Positions 8,384 through 16,201 of a stretch of DNA of 64,000 nucleotides are shown piece after piece (position 1 is the first letter of the stretch; the number at the start of each line of letters is the position of its first letter). Location of the stretch: contig JAGPFC010000002.1 of NCBI GenBank assembly GCA_018056685.1, forward strand, positions 1 to 64,000, read 5' to 3'. Under the pieces are notes generated by a model that worked only from the letters and a program-made list of their open reading frames with translations, ran no database searches and was not told the DNA's origin. Source of the stretch: Smithella sp. (lineage in GTDB: Bacteria; Desulfobacterota; Syntrophia; Syntrophales; Smithellaceae). The position numbers and the translations under genes were made by a program.

Positions 8384-8971
8384 TTAGGTTGAACTGCTGC
8401 CGGAAATTTTTCGGTAATCGGCAATATTTTTTCGATGATTGAATAAGATAAGCACAAAAGACGCCATCGCGCCTGTGATGACGACCGCTTGCCAGCCCAG
8501 AGCGATAATCTGCCCGCAAGCCAGTGTAAAAATCATAAAAAAAGAGGCGATAAACGGTACTCTTTTGATTCCATAGTAAACGATCAACCAGATAACCGCC
8601 GCTGCAATGGCTGCCCATGGTGCAAACAACAGGGTAAATCCCAAATAGTTGGCCACGCCTTTTCCGCCGCGAAAACCGTGAAAGCAGGGGTAGCTGTTTC
8701 CCAGTACAAGAAAAAAGCCGGCCCAGGGCAGTAAAGTTTTTTCCAGAAAAAAAATGGCTAACAGCGCGACCGCTAATGCCCTGCCGATATCCAGCAGAAA
8801 AACAACGGCTGCCCATACCATTCCCGCTTGACGGTAAACATTGGTGGTGCCCGCGTTGCCGCTGAAACTTAGACGGGGATCTCCTCTGCCGGTCAGTTTA
8901 AAAAAAATGATGGCAAAATTAACCGATCCGGCAAGATAAGCAAAAAGATAAATTGAAATTGTTTTCTCCAT
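8384..8971 (-). CDS. plsY: PlsY-like glycerol-3-phosphate acyltransferase
   Basis: 195-residue multi-helix membrane protein of the PlsY family, which moves an acyl group from acyl-phosphate to glycerol-3-phosphate. Motif 1 is GNAGTTNVYR (canonical GNIGATNVLR), motif 2 is GNSYPCFHGFRGGKGVA (canonical GHIFPVFLKFKGGKGVA), and the C-terminal HRKNI motif is kept. The motif 2 His is Asn and motif 1 is altered, so this may be a specialised paralogue rather than the housekeeping enzyme. It is the last gene of the ketosynthase operon, 19 nt after the dehydratase gene, which suggests that the product of that pathway is loaded onto a glycerol-phosphate-like acceptor. That last step is inference. Confidence 0.82.
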   Translation of the reverse strand: MEKTISIYLFAYLAGSVNFAIIFFKLTGRGDPRLSFSGNAGTTNVYRQAGMVWAAVVFLLDIGRALAVALLAIFFLEKTLLPWAGFFLVLGNSYPCFHGFRGGKGVANYLGFTLLFAPWAAIAAAVIWLIVYYGIKRVPFIASFFMIFTLACGQIIALGWQAVVITGAMASFVLILFNHRKNIADYRKISGSSST

Positions 8972-8990
8972 TTCTCTTTACCTTTGGCCC

Positions 8991-9854
8991 TTAACCCTTG
9001 TCCTTGATCCATTCCGGCGCGCTCATCCGCCCTGCGGTGACATCCATCATTTTAATACCGCGGATAAATTCACAAATGATGTCCTCTTGATAAATCCATG
9101 CATCAACAATGAATGATTTGGTCGAAATACCTGCCGGCACGATTCGTCCCAGATATTCCTCCCCCTGTTTCGTTTTCTGATAGATTATTCTTTTTTCAAA
9201 TCCCACAGGAAAGGTCACCACTCCGGCAAAACGCTGCCCCCAGACACAGGCCATGTGCATCGCGGCATCCAGAGGAAAAGGGGAGCCCAGTAAAGTTTCA
9301 TCAGTCTCACAATGTCCTCCGGAAATATAAGCCAGAGCGCCTTCACGGGAAACGGAAAGATCACCCGTGATGTTTTGATAGGCTGCCCCAAAAGGGACCA
9401 GGTCACGATAAACGGCAGAGGACGGAAGACTGATGCAGTCACCCTTGAGCCTGCGCAAGACGGGAAACGGAGGCGGGTGAAATTCAGGCAAACCGGTATT
9501 CGTAAAAACGACACGCGCGTGCTCCAATTCCCGGCTGATCTGTCCTGTCTTTGATTTCAACAATGACCAAAGCGAAACGCTGACATCCGCATCGTCCGAT
9601 GATTCAATTTTGATGATGACCGGCTGATTTTTAACATCCGGCGCAATCGGCAGAAACCGGTGAAAGACAGCGTTTTGCTGATAAGTTACCTGTCTCAGCG
9701 GATAATGAGCCTGCAACGCCCGGGCCAGCACAATCAAAGATTCCACCGCGGGCAGAATGGTTTTGCCTTCCAGATGATGATCCCGCAGATAGGGACAGAT
9801 CTCTATGTCCAGGGAATATTTTTTTTGCTGATTTAAGCCGGGAAAGCTTTCCAT
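8991..9854 (-). CDS. stand-alone PKS-type dehydratase (double hotdog)
   Basis: 287 residues. The N-terminal hotdog half has HHLEGKTILP, fitting the polyketide dehydratase HxxxGxxxxP motif with catalytic His26. The C-terminal half has VPFGAAYQNI (cf. YGPxFQ) and PLDAAMHMACVWGQ, with Asp196 in the position of the second catalytic residue (DAALH in PKS dehydratases). Both residues are present, so dehydration of a 3-hydroxyacyl-ACP is plausible. Such domains normally sit inside large polyketide synthases; here it is a discrete protein. It overlaps the thioesterase gene by 22 nt, giving tight coupling. Confidence 0.75.
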   Translation of the reverse strand: MESFPGLNQQKKYSLDIEICPYLRDHHLEGKTILPAVESLIVLARALQAHYPLRQVTYQQNAVFHRFLPIAPDVKNQPVIIKIESSDDADVSVSLWSLLKSKTGQISRELEHARVVFTNTGLPEFHPPPFPVLRRLKGDCISLPSSAVYRDLVPFGAAYQNITGDLSVSREGALAYISGGHCETDETLLGSPFPLDAAMHMACVWGQRFAGVVTFPVGFEKRIIYQKTKQGEEYLGRIVPAGISTKSFIVDAWIYQEDIICEFIRGIKMMDVTAGRMSAPEWIKDKG

Positions 9855-10312
9855 AATTGAACCGTTTTAGGATCCACGGCAACGGGAACACCGGACAGAT
9901 TCAAGGCGCAATGTTTTGTATAACCGGTGCAGATGATGTGCCCTTTCTCCGCGTGCGTGATGAGATAGTCAAACTGCAAACGCACCCGCTCCAGATTCAC
10001 CGGCCGCGTATGAATATACATGACATCATCATAATACAGTGGTTGATAAAAACTGACCCTCATATCGAAAATCGGATAGACATAGCCGCTGTCTTCGATT
10101 TCCTTGTAGGGGTATGCCAGATCCCGCATCAGCGATGTACGGCCAAATTCGAAATAACGCAGATAATTGGAATGATAAACAACCTGAGATCGATCGGTAT
10201 CAATATACAAAACTCTGTACATCGAGCGATGCCAGACCAGACCGGAGGTCCGGTCGCGCACATAGCGTTCATCATGATTGTACATTTCCGGTTGAAAAGG
10301 TTTGGGTCTCAT
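9833..10312 (-). CDS. YbgC/4HBT-type hotdog acyl thioesterase
   Basis: 159 residues from the ATG at 10312, which has AGAGGAG upstream within the end of the ketosynthase gene. The motif YRVLYIDTDRSQVVYHSNYLRYFEFGRTSLMRD contains the family's DxDxxxxVyhsnYlryfE pattern with the conserved Asp that acts in hydrolysis. SFYQPLYYDDVMYIHTRP and CTGYTKHCALN complete the fold. Family members hydrolyse acyl-CoA or acyl-ACP thioesters. In aryl-polyene clusters a protein of this type sits beside the ketosynthases, and the same role, chain release or editing, is likely here. Confidence 0.85.
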   Translation of the reverse strand: MRPKPFQPEMYNHDERYVRDRTSGLVWHRSMYRVLYIDTDRSQVVYHSNYLRYFEFGRTSLMRDLAYPYKEIEDSGYVYPIFDMRVSFYQPLYYDDVMYIHTRPVNLERVRLQFDYLITHAEKGHIICTGYTKHCALNLSGVPVAVDPKTVQLWKAFPA

Positions 10313-10314
10313 GC

Positions 10315-11580
10315 CTACACTCCTCTGAAAATAACGCAGCAATTTGTTCCGCCGAAACCGAAAGCGTTGGAAAGAGCGATTTCATATTTCTGCCGGCGGA
10401 CTTCATTGGGGACCACATCGATATCCGAAAATTCCGGATCGGGAATATGGTTAATTGTTGGCAGAATTAAACCCTTCCTCAATCCTTCAATGGTCAGAGC
10501 CGCCTCAATCGCCGCGGTCGCACCCAGGGTGTGTCCCAGTTGCGATTTGTTGGACGACACGGGAATCTTCTCTATTTTTTTGCCGAACACCTCTCGCAGA
10601 CATTTTATTTCCGTGCTGTCACCCTTCGGGGTGGACGTGCCGTGGGCATTGATGTACTGAATATCTTCTGGCTCCAGTTCCGCATCTTCAATCGTTTCCC
10701 GGAGGGCGCGGATAATGGTCGGCATATTGGGACTGGTATAATGATGGGCATCCGATGACCAGCCGATGCCCAGAACCTCCGCTTTGGGTTTCAATCCATA
10801 AGCTTTCACGGCTTCGTCAGCGGCCAGAACGACAACGCCGGCTCCCTCCGAAAGGACAAAGCCTTTCCGGTCGGCGCTGAACGGACGTGATGCCTGTAAA
10901 GGATTTTCATAAGCGCGATCCTTCGGATTCACCTTGATGGTGGCGTTCATATTGGCAAAACCGTGAATCAACTCCGGCAGAATGGGCGTGTCGGCTCCGC
11001 CGGCCAGCACAAAATCGCAGTCGCCGTCGCGGATCATTCTTGCACCGATGCCGATCGCGTGATTTCCTGACGCGCAGGCACCCTGCGGCGAAAAAATCGG
11101 CCCCGTAAATTTCAGCAGCATGCCCGCCTTCCCTGAAGGAAGATTCGCGCATAAATTGGGCAGCAGATACGGACTGACCCGGAGCGGACCGCGATGTTCC
11201 AGATCATGAACCGCCACCCGAAAGGCATCCGCGCCATTCAGCGCCGAACCGATCAGGCAGGCCATGCGCGGGGCCATGTGCGCATCAACAGTAATACCGG
11301 CATTTTGGAGCGCCTCTTTACAGACCGCCATCGTCAGAATAACAAACGCGGCGTTCCAGTTATAGACTTCTTTGGCATCTGTAAAATCAAGCTCCAGCGG
11401 ATACCAGTCCGGTATTTCTCCGACAACGTCGCAGGCGGACTCCACCTTGCAGCGTGTCACCTTGCGGAAACCGGCTTCTCCTTTTACCGCCCTCTTCCAC
11501 GTTTTTTCAAACGTGCTGCCCAGCGGCGTGGCCGTACCGTAACCCACCACAAAGACTTTTCTGTTTTTCGGAGCTTTCAT
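10315..11580 (-). CDS. 3-oxoacyl-ACP synthase (FabF-like ketosynthase A)
   Basis: 421 residues from the ATG at 11580 (MKAPKNRKVFVVGYGTATPLG); an upstream ATG at 11652 lies inside the neighbouring gene. The thiolase-fold catalytic triad is complete: Cys169 in PQGACASGNHAIG, His313 in NAHGTSTPKGD and His350 in NKSQLGHTLGAT. The C-terminus NAFGFGGTNCCVI is typical. It condenses acyl-ACP with malonyl-ACP. The paralogue directly upstream is also intact, so this is not the KS/chain-length-factor pairing, where one partner lacks the Cys. Two active KS proteins resemble the aryl-polyene arrangement. Confidence 0.93.
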   Translation of the reverse strand: MKAPKNRKVFVVGYGTATPLGSTFEKTWKRAVKGEAGFRKVTRCKVESACDVVGEIPDWYPLELDFTDAKEVYNWNAAFVILTMAVCKEALQNAGITVDAHMAPRMACLIGSALNGADAFRVAVHDLEHRGPLRVSPYLLPNLCANLPSGKAGMLLKFTGPIFSPQGACASGNHAIGIGARMIRDGDCDFVLAGGADTPILPELIHGFANMNATIKVNPKDRAYENPLQASRPFSADRKGFVLSEGAGVVVLAADEAVKAYGLKPKAEVLGIGWSSDAHHYTSPNMPTIIRALRETIEDAELEPEDIQYINAHGTSTPKGDSTEIKCLREVFGKKIEKIPVSSNKSQLGHTLGATAAIEAALTIEGLRKGLILPTINHIPDPEFSDIDVVPNEVRRQKYEIALSNAFGFGGTNCCVIFRGV

Positions 11581-11596
11581 ATTATCAAAACTTTCT

Positions 11597-12847
11597 CTAT
11601 GCGATTCTGCGCAAGATGATGCAGGAATTACATCCGCCAAAACCGAACGCATTTTTCAAAACGAATTCCTGTTGCAACCTCCGGGCGCCTTCAGCAACAC
11701 AATCAATGTCTATTTCCTGGTCAGGGATGTAATTGATCGTCGGCAGCAGGGTATCTTTCATCATGCCCTGCATTGTCAGAATTGCTTCGATAGCACTGGA
11801 CGCACCCATTGCGTGTCCAAGCTGCGATTTGTTAGCCGACACCGGTGGCACTTTATTGCCAAAGACATTGCGCAGCGCGTCTGCTTCAACCTTGTCGCCT
11901 ATTTTGGTCGAGGTTGCATGGGCATTCACCGCGTCAATATCGCCCGGTTTCAATCCCGCATTTTTAACGGTTTCTTCGATGCATCTTTGCACCGTGGCCA
12001 GATTCGGTGAAACAAAATGACTGGCATCCGATGTCATGGACCACCCGGCCATTTCTATATTTGATTTAAGTCCGTGAGCTTTCGCAAATTCATCTGTTGC
12101 CAGAATGACACAGCCAGCACCTTCCGAAACGACAAAGCCGCGCCGGTTGACGGAAAACGGTCGGCTGGTTTTTTCCGGCGGTTCTTCGGGTTGTCCCTCT
12201 TTCGGACGGTAGGCGCCGTTCATGGTGGCAAATCCCGCGACAATCGGTTCGACCAACGGAAAATCCACCGCCCCGCCGATAACGACATCGGCCATATTTC
12301 TCTGTAGCAGCATTTCACCGACGATCAGCGATGTGATGCCGGTTGCGCAGGCCGTAATCGTCGAACTGATCGGACCCGTCGCACCGGTAAGAATGGAAAC
12401 TTTACCGCCAACCATATTGATGCAGGAATTGGGATTGGTAAAGGGATGTGGCATCTTGCCTTGAGCCACCATCAAACGATCCGCCTGCAGAACCGCGTCC
12501 AGACCGCCGACCGCCGAACTGAACGTAACGGCCACCCGCGGCGCTATATCCTTCGTTATCACAATGCCGCTGCGCTCCAGCGCACGATGCACAACCAGCA
12601 GCGCGTATTTGAAGATGGGGGATGTCCAGTGCGCCATTTCCCTGGGTTGCAAAAAAGGATAAGGATGCGCATCAATGTCCGCCACTTCACCGGCAACCCG
12701 CACCGGAAAATTCTCGCTCAGGGGAAACCGGGTCAGTCTGCCGATGCCGCAATCTCCGGCAACGGCTCTCTGCCATTGTGTTTCCAATTCAGAACCCAGA
12801 GACGAAACGGCATCGTAACCCAGTATCAGAGTTTTCTTTAAATCCAT
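11597..12847 (-). CDS. 3-oxoacyl-ACP synthase (FabF-like ketosynthase B)
   Basis: 416 residues from the ATG at 12847 (MDLKKTLILGYDAVSSLG). Cys167 in ITACATGITS, His310 in NAHATSTKIGD and His345 in NKSQLGHAMGAS form the expected triad; Gly to Ala in the first His motif (NAHAT rather than NAHGT) is a mild deviation. The C-terminus has NAFGFGGCNSCII. It is separated from ketosynthase A by 16 nt. The two proteins are clear but distant paralogues, suggesting different substrates, for instance priming and elongation. Confidence 0.93.
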   Translation of the reverse strand: MDLKKTLILGYDAVSSLGSELETQWQRAVAGDCGIGRLTRFPLSENFPVRVAGEVADIDAHPYPFLQPREMAHWTSPIFKYALLVVHRALERSGIVITKDIAPRVAVTFSSAVGGLDAVLQADRLMVAQGKMPHPFTNPNSCINMVGGKVSILTGATGPISSTITACATGITSLIVGEMLLQRNMADVVIGGAVDFPLVEPIVAGFATMNGAYRPKEGQPEEPPEKTSRPFSVNRRGFVVSEGAGCVILATDEFAKAHGLKSNIEMAGWSMTSDASHFVSPNLATVQRCIEETVKNAGLKPGDIDAVNAHATSTKIGDKVEADALRNVFGNKVPPVSANKSQLGHAMGASSAIEAILTMQGMMKDTLLPTINYIPDQEIDIDCVAEGARRLQQEFVLKNAFGFGGCNSCIILRRIA

Positions 12848-12939
12848 ACTATTCCAAAAAGATGAAGAAAAATCATCCTGTCCCATTAAAAAAAACGAGG
12901 ATGATTATGAGGATTATCTATATCAAAAATTTTCAGGGA

Positions 12940-13938
12940 TTACCAAGGAATAAAGTGGTACAGTTTGGCAAACATTTCATAGACTTCAATCCAATTGTGC
13001 AGATCCTGAGTCGATTTCAGATGTTCGCGTTTGTTGACCATGACCCAGCTCATGTGTGCCGCGCCGTCCTTGCAGGTGGAACAGTCGCGGGTGGCTGACG
13101 TGCAGCAGCGGTGAACGGTTTTAAGATCGGATGCCCAGCGGGCGAAATGAATCAAACGACGGGGACGGTTTGCTCTGTTATCGAGTGCTTCTGTAACAGA
13201 CGGACACTCGTTCCAACCGAAGCTGCGACCCATCATTTTTCCGGTGGTGATGATTTCATGATAGTACTTGCAGGAAATGACTGTCTGCGGATATTTATCC
13301 AGCATGTCGTCCATTTCAAAACGCAGATCTTTCAGTTCCGCGTCCTGCCAGGAAAAGCCGTCCACGCCTTCATCATTGGATAAAAGCTGCAAATGAACTT
13401 TCAAGCCGACATCGGCAATGCGTTTGATAACCGGTTCAATCTTTCCCACCTGTCGCGGCGTGATGGTATAAAGATAATAGGTGTAGGCATCACCTTCGTA
13501 ATTTTTACTTGAGATGGCAAAGGTGTCGCGTCCGCGAAGAATCTTTTCATCTTCGCCGCTGCCCCACAGTGAAATCCCGACCATCATATCGGGAAACCTA
13601 TCCCGGGGAACCTTGATCAGACCGTTGGTGGCACAGTACGTCGGCAGGCGTTTGTAGAAAGCTTCGACGCGATCCATGCAGAGCGTCGGCTCGCCGCCAA
13701 TCAGAATGGCCAGATTCACGCCGCGTTCTTTTTCGCGGTCGATAAAATCTTCCCACTTTTTAATATCCATTTCTTCCGGCGCCGCCTGATGTTCTCCCGA
13801 CGAAAAGAAAAAACAGCCCTTGCAGCGCAGGTTACAGCGGTTGGTCACATCGTAGATGGAACTGCGGATATTCAGATTGGAAATCCGTCTGTATCTTTCA
13901 TGCCATTCTTTATCCAGCAGGGAACTGACTGTCTTCAT
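12940..13938 (-). CDS. radical SAM protein B of the ketosynthase operon
   Basis: 332 residues. The radical SAM cluster motif is CNLRCKGC (C35, C39, C42), followed by GGEPTL. A C-terminal cysteine group, CCTSATRDCSTC near 285, could hold an auxiliary iron-sulfur cluster. It is a paralogue of the next gene upstream (same YDVTNRCN / YDMSNRCN lead and matching C-terminal cysteines). The reaction cannot be named. Radical chemistry within an ACP/KS operon suggests modification of an acyl chain or of a precursor. Confidence 0.85.
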   Translation of the reverse strand: MKTVSSLLDKEWHERYRRISNLNIRSSIYDVTNRCNLRCKGCFFFSSGEHQAAPEEMDIKKWEDFIDREKERGVNLAILIGGEPTLCMDRVEAFYKRLPTYCATNGLIKVPRDRFPDMMVGISLWGSGEDEKILRGRDTFAISSKNYEGDAYTYYLYTITPRQVGKIEPVIKRIADVGLKVHLQLLSNDEGVDGFSWQDAELKDLRFEMDDMLDKYPQTVISCKYYHEIITTGKMMGRSFGWNECPSVTEALDNRANRPRRLIHFARWASDLKTVHRCCTSATRDCSTCKDGAAHMSWVMVNKREHLKSTQDLHNWIEVYEMFAKLYHFIPW

Positions 13939-13958
13939 TGATCATCGTCCGACTTTTG

Positions 13959-15038
13959 CTAATTTTTAACCGCTCCCGGCGGTTCTATAATTTCATTACA
14001 GAGATTGTCACCCTTCTCGTAACCCATCACCCAGACCGCCAGATACGTATCCACATAATCCAGCCATGACTTAAAAGCCGCCAGACTATTAACGTGACGA
14101 TAAAGGCGCGCCGTCACCACCGCGGAACCGGCGGCGTAATGACGACAATCAACACAATCCGTGTCCGGCACACAGCAGGCGACCGATCTGTCCCAGTTCA
14201 AGTCCGTCCGGTACTGCCTGAATGATCTGCCCAGACCGATATCCTGCGAAGGATTCTGACGGGGATAGGGACAAGCGTAGGTATCGTGCAGCCCTTTTTC
14301 ATGCGTATGCGCCACAGCATTGTAAACGGAAAAAAGAACATGGCGCGGATATTGATTCAAAAGATCGATCATGGTTTGTCTGGACCGCGAAAGAGATTCA
14401 TGGTCATGACGCAGTTTTCCTTCATAACCCACCGGTGCAGAAAAAACGTTGAAAGTCAGTTTGCAGTTGTGTTCGACAAGTGCATCGGCAACTTCTTTAA
14501 CCTCATCAATATTATCCCGCGTAAAGGTATAAACAAAAACCGCCCGCGGATCGTTTTCATAATTTTCTATCTGCTTTTTCAAAAGGTTTTTAGCCTTGCG
14601 GACACGCAGACTGGTTTCATCATTCCCCCAGACCGAAATGTGCAGTTTATAACCGACGGATTCCGGAATCTTCTTAAAACCGTTGGTGGCAATACTGCCC
14701 AGCGGCATTTCCTGATAACAGACATCAAGCAATTCCGGCACCAGCGAAGGCTCCGCTCCGGCCAGCACAACATACGTAATGCCGCGCGCCTTTTCCGCCC
14801 GCATCAATTCACGCCAGGCCTCCACATCGCCGACCTCTCTGGCGAACTGTTTTTCGCCTTCATAATAGTAACAGCCGTCACAGCGGATATTGCAGCGGTT
14901 GGACATGTCGTAAGTCGATTCACGTAGAAAAAAATATTTCCTGACCTTCTCCCAGCGCGCTTTGACTTCCGGATGGGCTAAGAGTTCTGAAAATTTCGGC
15001 TTGGCTGCTTCCTGATTTGCTCTATGATTAACCTGCAT
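13959..15038 (-). CDS. radical SAM protein A of the ketosynthase operon
   Basis: 359 residues from the ATG at 15038; a TTG at 15059, directly after the ACP stop, would add seven residues and neither has a clear ribosome-binding site. The motif CNIRCDGC gives C49, C53 and C56, followed by GAEPSL. The C-terminal ACCVPDTDCVDC near 300 matches the extra cysteine group of the downstream paralogue. The two radical SAM genes are 20 nt apart and directly follow the ACP gene. Function unknown; acting on an ACP-bound intermediate is a reasonable hypothesis. Confidence 0.85.
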   Translation of the reverse strand: MQVNHRANQEAAKPKFSELLAHPEVKARWEKVRKYFFLRESTYDMSNRCNIRCDGCYYYEGEKQFAREVGDVEAWRELMRAEKARGITYVVLAGAEPSLVPELLDVCYQEMPLGSIATNGFKKIPESVGYKLHISVWGNDETSLRVRKAKNLLKKQIENYENDPRAVFVYTFTRDNIDEVKEVADALVEHNCKLTFNVFSAPVGYEGKLRHDHESLSRSRQTMIDLLNQYPRHVLFSVYNAVAHTHEKGLHDTYACPYPRQNPSQDIGLGRSFRQYRTDLNWDRSVACCVPDTDCVDCRHYAAGSAVVTARLYRHVNSLAAFKSWLDYVDTYLAVWVMGYEKGDNLCNEIIEPPGAVKN

Positions 15039-15059
15039 GGGTGTTTCAAATTCTAACAA

Positions 15060-15332
15060 TTAATTCAATACCGGAAGTTTGTCTTTGATATATTCGGAAA
15101 TGAGACGAATGGTTTTTAATTTCGGATAATCGTCTTCATCGATCGTCACCCTGTATTCATCCTGCAGAACCAGAGCGATGGTTGCCAGATCCATGCTGTC
15201 AATGCCCAGTTCATCCACCAGGTCCATATCCGGATCAAAAGTATCCACCGTTACCTCTTCCAGTTTTAACTCATCAATAATGATTTCGGACACGCGTTTT
15301 ATAATGCCTTTGATATCTTGACTTACAGGCAT
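15060..15332 (-). CDS. acyl carrier protein 1
   Basis: 90 residues. The phosphopantetheine attachment site is Ser46 in DELGIDSMDLA, with the usual acidic four-helix pattern. The ATG at 15332 is preferred over a GTG at 15335 because GGAGGG lies five bases upstream of it. It is the second gene of the operon and probably carries the growing chain between the ketosynthases, dehydratases and radical SAM enzymes. Confidence 0.93.
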   Translation of the reverse strand: MPVSQDIKGIIKRVSEIIIDELKLEEVTVDTFDPDMDLVDELGIDSMDLATIALVLQDEYRVTIDEDDYPKLKTIRLISEYIKDKLPVLN

Positions 15333-15364
15333 CACTTCCCTCCTTGTATCTACTTATTTATTTA

Positions 15365-15742
15365 TCATTTAATCTTTTGAGCGGCAATTATTCCGCTGCT
15401 TACCATGTTTTCCTTACAAAAAACTTTGAAAGAAAACAACACATTCTCGCCGGTGTTTTCAGCATTGATCATTACAGACAATTTATCGCCCGGCCGCACC
15501 GGCTGTGTGAATCGAACTCGTTTAAGTGCTTGTAAATGAAGTTTATTCCCTTTTTTCAGTTCCTCACGGGTAATGGCCTGCTTGACAAGATAAATCAAAG
15601 CGATTCCAGGAAGAATCGGCTCGCCCGGAAAATGTCCCGAAAACCAGGGAGAGTCAGACGGCACTTCCGCTAAGGCTTCAATATGATTACTATTAGTTGC
15701 TTTTGCCTCTGTTAATAAGCTCCATTGACTTTTCAATCGCAT
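15365..15742 (-). CDS. FabZ/ApeI-like hotdog 3-hydroxyacyl-ACP dehydratase
   Basis: 125 residues, first gene of the operon. The hotdog active-site signature GHFPGEPILPG is present with His37. In FabZ the catalytic Glu lies five residues after the PG (GVLMIEA); here that position is Tyr51 (GIALIYLV). The enzyme therefore lacks the usual Glu and may be a specialised dehydratase, as in aryl-polyene clusters, or act otherwise. VRFTQPVRPGDKL and the C-terminal AAQKIK fit the fold. The start has only GAGG very close upstream. Confidence 0.8.
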   Translation of the reverse strand: MRLKSQWSLLTEAKATNSNHIEALAEVPSDSPWFSGHFPGEPILPGIALIYLVKQAITREELKKGNKLHLQALKRVRFTQPVRPGDKLSVMINAENTGENVLFSFKVFCKENMVSSGIIAAQKIK

Positions 15743-16201
15743 ACCTCATGGGCTGCCATTTTTGTTCAATCTGCACCCAAAAAGTGGAAATTCATATCAT
15801 TGTTTGATTTTTGAATCAAATACTTTAATGAGTCCCAAATTTCAGAAGCGTAGTGAGACTTGCTAAAATCGAGCGAAGCGAAGATTGAAGCATTAGTCGA
15901 ACTATCCCGCAAAGCGGTGAAAGCGCACTGAAATTTGTTGGACGAATTATCCCCGTAGCGGAGCGAAGTGGGATTTGAGCCTTGATTTTTACTCTGAAGA
16001 GCACTGCGCCGAAACGTAGTGAAAGGAAAATCTTAGAGCGAATTATCCCCGTAGAGGAGCGAAGGTGGATTTGAGTTCCAAAATCTCAGAAGCAAAGCGC
16101 TCTGAAAGTTGCTGGACGAACTATCCTCAATGGTGATATGCATTAATTGTTTCTGTATTCAAATTATTTCATAGAAAATATACTTCAGGATGAGGAGAAG
16201 C
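15743..16201. repeat. repeat-rich divergent intergenic region
   Basis: About 450 bp without a gene between the ketosynthase operon and the condensation-like genes. Two 37-bp units, 15943-15979 and 16039-16075, both starting CGAATTATCCCCGTAG, differ at three positions and are 96 bp apart. Shorter relatives occur at about 15897 (CGAACTATCCCGC) and 16117 (CGAACTATCC), plus a pair CTGAAATTTGTTGGACGAA / CTGAAAGTTGCTGGACGAA. The period and decay suggest an old tandem array. It must also contain both divergent promoters. Confidence 0.65.

Noticed and set aside
9857..10660. Plus-strand open frame opposite the thioesterase and ketosynthase genes
   Set aside because: Both minus-strand genes have conserved active sites; the plus frame has no family match that I can see.
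10315..12847. KS/chain-length-factor pair of an aromatic type II PKS
   Set aside because: Both proteins keep the active-site Cys and both His residues; a chain-length factor would lack the Cys.
15830..16135. Possible CRISPR array in the repeated intergenic region
   Set aside because: Only two good 37-bp units with 59-bp spacing, decayed flanking relatives, and no cas genes nearby.
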